Positions 49,824 to 59,982 of a DNA stretch of 64,000 nt are shown here, one piece after another (position 1 is the stretch's first letter; each line of letters opens with the position of its first letter). The position numbers and the translations under genes are program-made. The stretch lies in NCBI GenBank assembly GCA_947846985.1, contig CANTUZ010000004.1, positions 79,060,159 to 79,124,158 on the forward strand, in the 5' to 3' direction. This DNA is from Fratercula arctica. Lineage: Eukaryota > Chordata > Aves > Charadriiformes > Alcidae. The notes under the pieces were generated by a model that saw only the letters and a list, made by a program, of their open reading frames with translations, ran no database searches and was not told the origin of the DNA.

Positions 49824-49899
49824 TCTCCCCCATCCCACTAGGGGGAAGCAAACAAGCTGTTGTGCAGCGTTTAGCTGCCTACGTGGGTTAACCCACAAC
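49821..49899 (+). mobile_element. Solo LTR, right part
   Basis: Resumes the LTR after the CR1 with CTCTCCCCCATCCCAC, then a G-run, and ends in GTGGGTTAACCCACAA, the family's usual 3' end. I could not see a clean target-site duplication flanking the whole element. Confidence 0.8.
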
Positions 49900-51784
49900 T
49901 TTAGGTGACAAAGTCTTGTCTACAGGTAAAACCAGAAGTAAAACTGTGTTCTTTTTATTTTAGACTTTAGGCAAAGGAAGTAGTCTCTGGTGTGATCCTC
50001 TTTTACTTCATTGTGTTTTTGAATTATCCTTGCCTTTCTCTAATAATAAAATTGTCATAATTAACAGTCATTACCCTTTTGTTTTTCTTTACCTTTAAGT
50101 CCCAGTTGAATGCAGAAAACCGCAGGCAGCTAAAATTGTGCTAGACATGAAATTGAGCCTGGCATAAGGAACAAGAATTTAGCACTGAGCTGTATCTTCT
50201 ATAGAAAATATCCAGACTTAATTTTAACATTTTTAGGATTGTAAAATAAAATGTAACACTTTATAAATGATATGCTTGCTTTTAAAGTTATGCTGCATTG
50301 TTATTATGATTTTGTATTTGCCGCTGAATCCTCGCAGGTCTCTGTCAGGCTGAAGATCCCATCACCAATTTTCTTTACAATGCAAGTATGATCAAGACAA
50401 GCCTGTCCTTTTTTTTGAACTCATGGATTTTTTCATTATAAAACTTCTTTTTTTTTTTTTTTTCAATCTTACATTCACTCGCATTCCTATTCTCTTAAAA
50501 ATCTACAAAAGGCTGTTCATTTGCCTCTTAAAAAGTGAAAACAGAACCTATCCATTGTTCACATAAGAGTATTACTATGTTTGTATAAAAAGGGATAATT
50601 TTTGCAATTATTCTTCTCAAAGAGAAAATATGAGCTAAGTTCAGTAACTAATGTTTTCTGTAGAATATTCCCAAATCATCACCGTCTCTTCTCAAAATCT
50701 GAAGGTATTCTAGAATAAGAAAATTATTAACTTCCTGAGGTAGCAGTCTTGAACTCTCATAAGAGATTTCTTCATCATTCTGAAATATAATTGTATCATC
50801 CTTCTCTTTACCCTCTTTTCCATCCTCAATAGGGAACAGAAATACCTGTATAATATTTCTGTATTTTGTGAATGTTAATAGCCATATAAAAGTGACTAGT
50901 CAGCACATTTCTGGTCTATGTTGTTTAAGGAGTTTTAATACTGAAGTCATTAGTTGTGGGGGCCTGTAGGCATTTTCCATCCCTCAAAATACTAGAAACA
51001 GTTTACCCATTATAAATCAGGGTACTTTGAATTTAATGTAATTCAACTAAATTCTTTATGAAGTCAGATTAGGTGTTTGCAAAGATATCTTCTGGCCCTA
51101 CTTTCTGTGAACCTGGGACTCAAAACATAATTAAAATAAACCAAATCCAAATCCAAACACTTACACTAAGACATTTTCTAGATTTTGCTTGCTTTTGACA
51201 GGAAAAATAAATACAGTTAAGCTGTAAAAAATCAGAAAGGTACTTTTTACTCAACCATCATCACCATAGCTTGTCCATTTTATAAATATATAAGGATTCA
51301 AGATTGTTTCTTGACCAATAAACAAGTTAAGTGGAAAGCTTCCTTATATTTTAAACTCAGAGGGAGTGGATTTTCTCACTGGAAAAGCTCTTAAAGTCTT
51401 ATGCTTTAAGAGATTGCAAATACCTAGTAAGTCATTACCTTAATTCCCATACCCTCATTTCATAAAGTGGTGTGAAACACCGAACATAAATGCCTCTTTG
51501 AACTTAACCACTCCTCTAAGTGGGTACCCATAGTTGTAGAAGAGAAAAGGCCAAGCACATTGTTAGCATGTGGAAGCCTTGTTGTGGAACCAGTCAATAA
51601 TTTTGCAGGAAAAGTGGGAAGGATTTGGATGGCTGAAACAAGAAGGTGAGTGAGGGCTGCATGGGAAAGAGAAGGGGTTGAGGCTTGTAAGTTTATTAAA
51701 AAAAAAAAAGATGTTTTATAACAAATTACTAAATGGTATTATAAATAAATTATAAATAAAAATGCTTATAACATATAATCATTA
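49900..51784. other. Unique AT-rich non-coding DNA
   Basis: No gene found. A T run is at 50448-50463. Two weak candidate exons are discussed in findings (starting 50338; 51609-51645). A poly(A) run is at about 51699-51709. Confidence 0.5.
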
Positions 51785-51820
51785 TTATTCTGTATGTTCT
51801 TCATTTATTCTGTATGTTCT
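51785..51820. repeat. Two 16-bp copies, period 20
   Basis: TTATTCTGTATGTTCT occurs at 51785-51800 and again identically at 51805-51820. Confidence 0.9.
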
Positions 51821-52336
51821 AAACCATGACAGTAAGGTAATTTATTTAGCTGTTAACTTCCACGTATACTGACTTGTCTGTGTTTTCAGTTGTTCGTGAT
51901 ATAGACAGTAGGCTGCAAAATGATATTTGCCTGTTGAAAACCTTTATGAGCTGCTAATGAGGAGTTTATACTACCTCATACTGTGTTTTAAAATGCAGAA
52001 AGTAGCGATGAATGTCCTTCACATGTGATGTTGAAGTTTGTTATCACACTTCAGTGGCCAGACAGAATTCAAAACTCAGACGGCATTTAATACAAATTGC
52101 CCCCAGAATCAGTGGTTTTCTAAACAGAATTATGTTTTGATAAATTTAAGAATGTGGGCTAGTCCTGTTAAAGCATGAATTCCTCCTTCAAAGTCTGGCA
52201 TTAAGTTCACCAAAGGCTCTAAGTTCTTCATGGCCAACTTTCTACTGTATGAATGTACAGTACTTAACAGCCCTGCACTCTTGAAGAGTAATGAACACGA
52301 AGAATATAAAGAACAGAGAATGTATAGAATAAATGA
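51821..52336. other. Unique AT-rich non-coding DNA
   Basis: Nothing recognised, apart from a 13-base segment (AGAATAAATGAAG, about 52326-52338) that is inverted relative to part of the 51.8 kb duplication. Confidence 0.5.
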
Positions 52337-52358
52337 AGTAATAATAATTATTATTACT
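52337..52358. repeat. Perfect 22-bp AT palindrome
   Basis: The half-site AGTAATAATAA is followed directly by its exact reverse complement, with no loop. It contains a central AATT. Confidence 0.9.
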
Positions 52359-52559
52359 CATTCACACACCTAAGTTTAGCATAGTTTTCAAAACATGTCT
52401 TTTAATATATGAAATACATAATATATCTCTCTCGTAACGTGCATGTTATGAGATGGGATGCCAGTCTTTGTTTTCCATCTCCCTAAAATCTTAATATCCT
52501 CAAGGTAATTTATAGTTTTCCCTAGTGGACGACACTGAGTACAAAATCCTGAATTTCAC

Positions 52560-52607
52560 AATTAATCACAGAATTAAGGGAAGAATTAATCAGAGAATTA
52601 AGGAAAT
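52560..52607. repeat. Two-copy 24-bp tandem repeat
   Basis: Copies at 52560-52583 and 52584-52607 both start AATTAATCA and contain AGAATTAAGG, with about three differences. Confidence 0.85.
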
Positions 52608-54950
52608 AAGAGAGTAAGGGATAGAACTCGCTCTCTGAAAGGTGGCGTTGCCTTGTAAACTCTGTATTCCACAAAAGGATTGTTGTAACTGATCCAAATT
52701 GCAGACACTTTACTCTATACAATCATAAACTGCTTCTACTTGTATTACTAGTGGTCTTCTGAGCATGACTTGGTATTTATGCATTGTCTTCTGACATCTA
52801 TGAGGCTAACTGATAGGTATTTTCCTTAACACAATTTCCTTATTGATAAGAATGTCACACTTCAAATTACAATGGGAATTAAATGGTTTTGGCAGTTTTC
52901 CAGAATTTTTCAAGTACAATCTTATTCCTTTTGAAGAAGTTATAGAATGTTTGTAAAATTACATTAACAATAAAATTAGCATTTTGGCAAGGTCACGCTG
53001 CATGAAATTCTGTATAGATGGTAGCTCTCTTCAAATGCATTTGACATAGCCAGCATTGGTGAATTGAATAAAAGAGCTGTCTGGAGAAAAGCATTCCAGA
53101 AGACAGTTTTTGTAAGTGGTTGTTGCAAAATTAACATCATCCTACTGCAAAATTTAGACTGTTAAATCCATACTCATAGTTTTGGCAGTAGTTTATGAGT
53201 TGTGTTCACCACTGGGATACGTTACACGTATTTCTCTTCTAGAGGAAGGAGGATCTGAATTGCTCTTATTTTCTAGCTTTATGGCTGAGGAGGTCTTTGG
53301 TTAAAGCTGTTTTATTCTTCTTTAATTTACTAATATTTATTAGAACGTCATAAGTTTCAAATAAACTCACTTGGTTGCCTCACGTTATCTGCTGTGGGCA
53401 CAAAGGTTAAAGAGCCAACAAGATTTTCACTCCTTTAAGTCCTTTTCCGTCAAACTGTAGAAGAGAACTAACCTATCTAAACATCACAGAACCTTGGGGG
53501 CAAAAAAAGAAAATTTGGTGCACATTCATCTCTAAAAATGAATGGGATGGTGTAACTTTGCTTTAGTATAGACACAGGAAAGTAGTGGAATTTTTTCTTC
53601 TTGGAGCTTTCCAAATCTATTAAATACTCCAGCAATGGCTTGGCGTTTTGAGGAATTTCCTCACTGTCTTTGGTGTCACTTGTCAAACACGAGGGTTTAG
53701 GCACCTTTTTTGAGACTGTGATTACTTCCTTTGGCAATTTGTCATTTTCCATGAACAATCCAATAGTAAGATTAACTTACAGTCATGTAGACATCTACTT
53801 AGCAAAGAGTGGCAACCATCTCCATTTCAAAATGGATACAATATTGCATTCAGATGAATCAGAAGTGCATAAAAGCATAGGGATTGAAACTGGTGTTCAA
53901 CACTGAAGAAGGACAAAATGGCCCAAGAGGACTGAGGAGAACAAAAAGTGATGAAATGTCTATGCTCAACTTTAAAAAGAGAAGAAAGAAGCAAATGAGT
54001 ATTGTACGTGCTTAGTTTTACCCTGACCGTGTTGCTTATTGTGTTCATTTCCACATTTCTCATCTTTGCCACTCGAGATTGCAAGGTCTTTGGGACAAAA
54101 AAGGTTCTCCTATGTGTTTAGAGAGCATCTAATGCTTCCTAATGCTACCAAATTCTACTTAATAAATATATTTCTTTAATGTATTTTTTGTTCCATTTGC
54201 AATATGCTTGCCAGAAGCAGAGGTCAATATATTTATAGCCAGTAATTGGGCAAGAGGTCAAAAACATTATCTAATGTAACTTTTTTCATCTTTAATTAAA
54301 TTCCATTTGCATGCACTGCAGGAATAGATACAAAATTAAGTTAAATAGCTCTGTATTTTAATGTTTATTAGCAGAAGGTCATGATGACAACAACCCCCTT
54401 TTGCAAGATTAGCAACTTTAGTCCAGAAACCAGTTCCTATATGCTTTTTATCAGTTTCAATTCTTATATGTCAAAAGTTCTCATTTTTATCAAAGCATTA
54501 TAGTGGCTGTTGATAAGAAAATTAGCCAACTGCCTCTTGCTCTGTCTTCATGAGATTATAGAATTTTTTATCATCAAAAGCAGATACAATGACACACAGT
54601 AGGTCAAGAATAAGAAAATTTAATTGTAATCCTCTATCATATTTCTTATTAGACAAGCAGATTAAGAAACCAGACCTCAAGATTTTCTCTAGTGTCTATC
54701 ATTGTGACAAATTACTGCTGAAAAAAGTCAAGACAGACACAATGCAAGGGCCAAATCCAGCTTCAATACAGTTAACTAAAATTTCTTATGATTTTAGAGT
54801 AGAAAGTATGGCTTTACCAATAGTACTGTATGTCTTCTAAAACTAATAATACATACATTTCATATTCTAATTTATGTGCCCTACAATGCAACTGGTTTTT
54901 TTTTTCCTCTTGTAGGGTTGTCTAGAAGCATTGAGTATGCTCTTCCCTGC
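52608..54950. other. Unique AT-rich non-coding DNA
   Basis: No transposon recognised. An open frame on the minus strand (53477-53758) has protein-like composition and is discussed in findings. Otherwise nothing. Confidence 0.5.
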
Positions 54951-54998
54951 CAACAGAATTTATAGTATTAGTGGCAACGGAATTTATAGTATTAATAT
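54951..54998. repeat. Two-copy 24-bp tandem repeat
   Basis: CAAC(A/G)GAATTTATAGTATTA is present at 54951 and again at 54975. Confidence 0.88.
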
Positions 54999-55044
54999 GC
55001 TTTGAAATTTTGCATTGTAATTGTTTCATGGGAAATAAGCCTCG

Positions 55045-55720
55045 AAAGACCCTTGAGAAGTTGTCTAATCCATTCACTGCCACAGGGCAGTGAAACCATT
55101 CCTAACGGGTATTTGGCTAATTTGCTTTTCAAAATCCCTAGTTATGGAGAGTCTACAATCTTCTCACTTAAAGTAGTGCCTAACTATCCTTACTGTTGGC
55201 AAGTCTTTTTTTCTGTGTCTAATACGACACCTTCCTTGATTCACTGTTACCTATTATTCCTTGCCTTAATCCCATGACAGTGAGTTTACACCTTTCTCAT
55301 TTTCAGCGGTCTGATCTGGGTACCCTCATCCTTCTCTTCACCAGACTAATCAGTTCCAAATACTCCTGTCTTTGTAGATCACCTATCATTATTATCATTC
55401 TGCGCAGATCTCTCACCAGTTATTCTGTTTTATCTTTCCTGAAAGAATAATGCCTACAGTGGGATATAAAGCTCTATATCAGCACTGAGCGGACTAGAGG
55501 ACACACTTCATCTGTCTTTCATGCAATCCCAAACAGTCTTTTTCTGCAACAGTCCTTTGTTGAGCCACGCCACAAGGTTTGCTCTGATTTTTACATTCAG
55601 ACTCATTTTCTTGTGGGTCCTCTTAGCTTAACCATCCACACTGTACTCCTGTGGCGTGACTTGCAGGATCCCTTTTGGTGTAAAATGTCCAAACCTTTCT
55701 ACATTTAATTCTGTAGTTCA
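55045..55720 (-). mobile_element. Ancient, heavily diverged CR1-type LINE
   Basis: No exact tail is left. Read on the minus strand, the order of segments follows the CR1 ORF2 C-terminus and 3' region: a lead-in like TCTAATCCATTCACTGCC, then CCCTAGTTATGGAGAGTC, CCTTCTCTTCACCAGACTAA and ATCAGCACTGAGCGGACTAG. These are degenerate forms of the usual strings. The divergence is far greater than in the other copies, so it predates them and may be shared with non-avian reptiles. The upper edge is uncertain by 100 bases or more. Confidence 0.65.
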
Positions 55721-55821
55721 ACTGAGATGGGGACTCTTCCTGTAACGCTCATGCACTGGTCTGCATTGAGTCTTGCTGTTTCTGTACTGCCGACTGTCCA
55801 ACACTACACCAGCAGGTCTTA
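55721..55821. other. Short unique stretch
   Basis: Nothing recognised between the old CR1 and the hairpin. Confidence 0.4.
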
Positions 55822-55870
55822 CTTACCATGAAATCTAGTAGGGAGCTACTAGATTAAGATTTATGGTAAG
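55822..55870. repeat. Two-part hairpin
   Basis: The inner stem is ten perfect pairs (AATCTAGTAG / CTACTAGATT) around the loop GGAG. The outer arm is eight perfect pairs (CTTACCAT at 55822-55829 with ATGGTAAG at 55863-55870). The sides are joined by unpaired bases, 2 on the left and 7 on the right. It is about 49 nt overall, short for a microRNA precursor. Confidence 0.75.
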
Positions 55871-57019
55871 ACACAGTCTGATAAAAATCACGGGGCAGAG
55901 AACTACTGACGGGAGTACATAACTGCTCTAGAAAGGCCTACGGAGTGAGAAACTGAAAATGTTCCAATACCTTGTAAGAGGTACTGGACTAAAACCATCT
56001 CAAGTGCAATTCATTTCTATACTCCAGACTGTTCGAGAAGGGACTGGGCACAGATGGTGACCATGAATCAGTTGCCTAGGCATGAAGAAATCACTTTGGA
56101 GCGAGAACAAAGATGTGACAGAGCGCTAGACATTTTCTACCCCACGCTGCTAAAAAAAAAAAAAAAAAAAAGCCGTAGCTGGCCCGACCTAGTGCTGGCG
56201 ATAGCCTGTACAAGCTGTAGCTGGGGCCTTCCAGAAGTCCTTACAACCAGCACTACGACGGCATGACTCCGTGAGTCTATAAAGGCTCAACATAAGCCCA
56301 GGTCATACATGCAGAACTGCTGCTTGGCCGGTCGCCCCCCAGCTCATCTTCCTGCAGCTGTTTATTTCTCCCTGCAGCACTCCGAACTTGTCCTTCTTGA
56401 TGGGCATCTTATTTATTTCAGACAGGCATCCTAATTCGTCACGACGGTTTTTGCATTCTAACCTTGCCCTTCAGAAGGGTATCCTCCCCGGCCTGCCAAC
56501 ACGTGCAGACTTACCGAGGTGTACTGCACACTCCATCACTCAAGTAATTAAATACCAACTAGTGCCAAAAACAGGAGAAAGCCTTGCAATAAAACCTCCC
56601 ATTTGACAAAATCCCATTTTGAGGGTACAATTTGCTAAGCACGCCTTGGCTAGCGTATTCTGCCTAGTTGTGTCTTTTCGTTGCATTACTCTTATGGATA
56701 TGTCTATGCAGGTAAAAAAAAGACAGGTCGGGACAAATTCCTATCAAAATGGAATGGATTGACTTGTGTCCACACTGCCTGCGGGTACATCCTTCTACAC
56801 CAGTAAAGAAGGATCCTTCCAGATGACCTTCCCCTAGCTTGCTATGTCCAACGAGACAGAACCATCGACAAACCAGTCACTTTGGACCCTAGGCTGTCTC
56901 AAGCGAGTTCTGGGCACCAAAGTTCAAGTATGTGATTCACCTTATTCACTATCCAGCTGACAGTTTTGTCTCTGTTCTCAAGCCTGAACTTCTTCAGGTA
57001 TTTAACTGTGGACATGAAT
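55871..57019. promoter_or_regulatory. CpG-raised segment with a TATA box
   Basis: From about 56090 to 56520 CpG is several times more frequent than in surrounding DNA. A textbook TATA box (CTATAAAGGC, core at 56278-56283) follows an imperfect dyad TGACTCCGTGAGTC (56264-56277). A poly(A) run is at 56152-56171. AATAAA occurs at about 56588. TATA box, CpG content and a downstream poly(A) signal are a retroviral-LTR-like order, but I recognise no family and see no LTR termini. It may instead be a cellular promoter. From 56640 to 57019 nothing is seen. Confidence 0.3.
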
Positions 57020-57535
57020 GACACATCAACCCAACTCTGACAAAAACCCTGTCTCTAAGCACTATGTCTACCTGTCTGTTAAATGCCTCCAGGGATGGTG
57101 GCTCAACCGCTTCCCTGGGCAGCCTCTTCCAATGCTTGACAACCCTTTCGGTGTAAAGAACTTTTTCCTAATATAATATCCATCCTGAACCTCCCCTGGC
57201 ACAACTTGAGGCCATTTCCTCTTGTCCCATGGCCTGTTCCTTGGGAGAAGATCCCGACCCCCCCTGGCTGCCCCCTCCTTTCAGGGAGCTGTAGAGAGCA
57301 AGAAGGTCTCCCCTCAGCCTCCTTCTCTCCAGGCTGAACACCCCCAGCTCCCTCAGCCGCTCCTCACAAGACTTGTGCTCCAGAGCCCTCACCAGCTCCG
57401 TTGCCCTTCTCTGGACACGCTCCAGCACCTCAGTGTCTTTTTTGTGATGAGGAGCCTAAAACTGGACACAGCCCTCGAGGTGGGGCTTCACCAGTGCCCA
57501 GTACAGGGGGAGGATCACTGCCTAGTCCTACTCAC
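57020..57535 (-). mobile_element. CR1 LINE fragment (third subfamily type), both ends missing
   Basis: Minus-oriented. On the opposite strand a frame reads [20 protein letters not shown] then [20 protein letters not shown] (57168-57428), the conserved C-terminus of CR1 ORF2. Toward the left it keeps the CCTCCAGGGATGGTGGCTCA 3'-UTR string, but the terminal ATTCTATG repeats are gone, so the 3' end is decayed or deleted. On the right it stops at a (TA)n microsatellite. The sequence is well preserved in the coding part. Confidence 0.92.
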
Positions 57536-57542
57536 CACACTA

Positions 57543-57574
57543 AGTATATACATATATATATATATATATATACA
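57543..57574. repeat. (TA)n microsatellite
   Basis: About 14 TA/CA units directly beside the 5' edge of the CR1 fragment. Confidence 0.93.
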
Positions 57575-57830
57575 CGGCGACTCACAGAGCTCTGTCCTCC
57601 TCAGCCAGAGAGGGAGCAGGCTGAGGCTGCCGGTGCTGCCTGTGTTCACGCGTGTCTGTGTGTGAGCAGTGGCCAGCCGTGCCTATGTGTGGTGCACAAA
57701 CGTGTTCCATGTGCCTGTGCCTGATGGGAACACGACTTCAGCCCTGCTATGGGTTCAACCCGGGGCATGGAGCGGCACCACCATGGACTTTCTCCAGCGG
57801 TCTCATCCAGCCCCATATTTAACCCTAGAA
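57575..57830. other. GC-rich block of unknown origin
   Basis: A sharp rise in G+C between the (TA)n repeat and AT-rich unique DNA, with GTGTGTGTGAGCAGTGGCC and GGGTTCAACCCGGGGCATGG. The composition is unlike the flanks and suggests inserted, perhaps LTR-derived, DNA. I do not recognise a family. Confidence 0.35.
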
Positions 57831-58550
57831 ATAGGTACCTGAGGACTTTAGCAGTGCAAAAACATGTCCAGAAGTGGCTGAATTCTCCCTGCATCTAAAT
57901 AAAGTTTCTAATTTACACATAGTCTGACTGAATTTTGCAACTGGAAACAACAACATCAAAAAATAAAGGAAGACTAGCACTCCAGCTATTCGCACTCTAA
58001 AGTTACTGAAATGAGATCAAAGTCAAGTCCCCTGAGATTTTATAATGCAGATGGCACCACTTATTTATATGACATCGCATTAGGTATATTAAATAGAACT
58101 ATGGCCTCTCTAGACCCTTCTTTCTTCTCTGTGTAAAGTAAATTAACATACCACAACATCCAATAATCAGGACTGTGAGGAAAACCAGGGCTAAAGTAAT
58201 TGTGTTCAAGAATCGGTTACTGTTTATCTAACCCTTCCCTCCCTGACTTTGTCAATTCACACAGGATGTATATCTGAGAAAATGTACTGTTTGATCTGTT
58301 ACAGCTAAACCCCGGCAATATTATTCAGTTACTGATTTCAGGACTATTTTTTCCATGTTATAGTTACCTCTTTCCCAAACGTATCCTGGAAGTGTTTGCA
58401 GAGCTCTCATTGTCTCTGCTGTCTGAAGAAAGCTGACACTCATCTGCACTTCAACTGTTTTGTTCTTCATTTTAATTGGGATATTGTTACCGCTTTTTTC
58501 TTTCCTCTCTCTTTTTTCCTCACTATTGTTCTAGCTGACATATTACTTGA
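57831..58550. other. Unique non-coding DNA
   Basis: No gene or repeat recognised. Confidence 0.55.
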
Positions 58551-58553
58551 TTG

Positions 58554-58584
<31 letters not shown>

Positions 58585-58587
58585 TTT
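58551..58587. repeat. (TTTTG)n microsatellite
   Basis: About six TTTTG units ending in a T run. An acceptor-like GGCAG ends at about 58600 but has no donor. Confidence 0.92.
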
Positions 58588-59114
58588 AAATCTGGCAGAT
58601 GTCTTCATCATCGTCATCCAATTAGCGGACTGTCAATGAGGATGTATGGAGGCTAGACGCTAAATAGCATGAATTATGTTTGAACTACAAAATGCTTTCT
58701 GTAGCATTTACAGAGTATCTCTTTGAGGTTATATGACTGCAAATACTAAACCCTCGTATACAGACAGAATAGAGTTCTGAAGATTTCAGGTATTTATGTG
58801 AGATTCTAAAGCCATTGAGTTCACACCTGATGTTTAAAAACAGGCTTTGAATATACAGGACATGTAAAACATCTTTTCTTTCACCTAAAATTACTGTGTT
58901 TTCTAACATCTCCAAAATTTAACATCATCTATCGCAATGCCTTCAGCAATTTTTAGGACTTTTTCCCCTCTAAGAGCATTTGTCTAATACGTGTTTTTCC
59001 TACTTTGAACCAGCCAGTCTCCTCACAGACTTTCAGATCAATTTTGGACTTTATGTTTCTAATCAATAAAATCAGCCTTATGAAAAAGTCTCTCTCCCGA
59101 CCTCTTCCTTGCAG
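58588..59114. other. Unique non-coding DNA upstream of the candidate exon
   Basis: Nothing recognised except, at its right edge, a branch-point-like TTCTAAT (about 59057-59063) and a long polypyrimidine tract leading to CAG at 59114. Confidence 0.45.
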
Positions 59115-59192
59115 CAAATAAAAATTCCAAAGGTGTTCAGCACTCTGCCAGGGCCAGAAGTGAAGCTAGCATCTTAAACCACACCAAACAGG
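59115..59192 (+). other. Candidate 78-bp cassette exon
   Basis: The 3' splice site is close to ideal: TCTCTCTCCCGACCTCTTCC then TTGCAG, with a branch-point match about 53 bases upstream. The 5' splice site is CAGG/GTAAGA. The 78 bases are a multiple of three. One frame (skipping two bases) is open across the whole segment, starting NKNSKGVQ and ending SILNHTKQ; the other two contain stops. I do not recognise the peptide, and no neighbouring exon is visible in 64 kb. It could be a coding cassette exon in a huge gene, a lncRNA exon or a chance match. Confidence 0.3.
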
Positions 59193-59982
59193 GTAAGATA
59201 CGCACTCTTTGTGGGGTCTCCTGATTCTTCTAATTTTATGCCGCGCATCACACTGCTTGCTATACAATGCGGTAGACGGCATAAAAATCTTTAAATCATG
59301 TTACATAGGGAAAAATAACCTTTAAATCGGCTATCCAGTCTAATAAATGTGGGTTTATAGACACAAGCATGCTATAGATGTATACAGTTTCTCGCTGTAG
59401 AAACTGTATTTGAAGACAATGCAATTACTACGTATCTAAAGAACTGGGAAAGCACAAAAATAAAAGAGAAATGTACTTATCCCATGCCATGACAAGCTTG
59501 CTGAGGCTTTAAATTAATATATATATTTATAAAATTGCCTTTGACAATTCACACGATCTGATTATGTGGCAGGATGCTCTGACAAAGGATTTGATTATAT
59601 GGTGCACTGAGCTGTGGCTAGTAAATAATAACCTTCGCCGTTCATGCTTCTGCTTGTTATTGTTAGAAGAGTGGCACAATATTGAAAATTAGTAAGTGCC
59701 ATAAGTAAATCAATTATTGGTGCAGGACTGCACGTACCAGTTGGAAAAGGTAAAGAGGATAAGCCATGTTACTTATGCTGCATTAATGAATCTTATAAGT
59801 GTCTGCAAGTGAAATATCGACCATTATGCATGAGCCATAAATGGGCCAAAGTGAATAACACAGGAAAAGTTGCTCTATATTTTATTTGGAAAATATTGTA
59901 AATTTCTATGGATGGTAGTTTCTTAGTGAGTGTTATCTGATCACTTCTAGTCAGAAATGAGAAACTGCTTGGTGATAATTAA
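59193..59982. other. Conserved-looking non-coding DNA with a hairpin
   Basis: Holds the hairpin at 59382-59409. From about 59500 to 59880 the composition is rich in AT motifs such as TTAATATA, TCAATTATT and ATTATGCATGAG, of the sort seen in conserved non-coding elements. No gene. Confidence 0.45.
59382..59409. repeat. 11-bp perfect hairpin
   Basis: ATACAGTTTCT (59382-59392) pairs exactly with AGAAACTGTAT (59399-59409) around the loop CGCTGT. It lies 190 bases after the candidate donor site. Confidence 0.85.
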
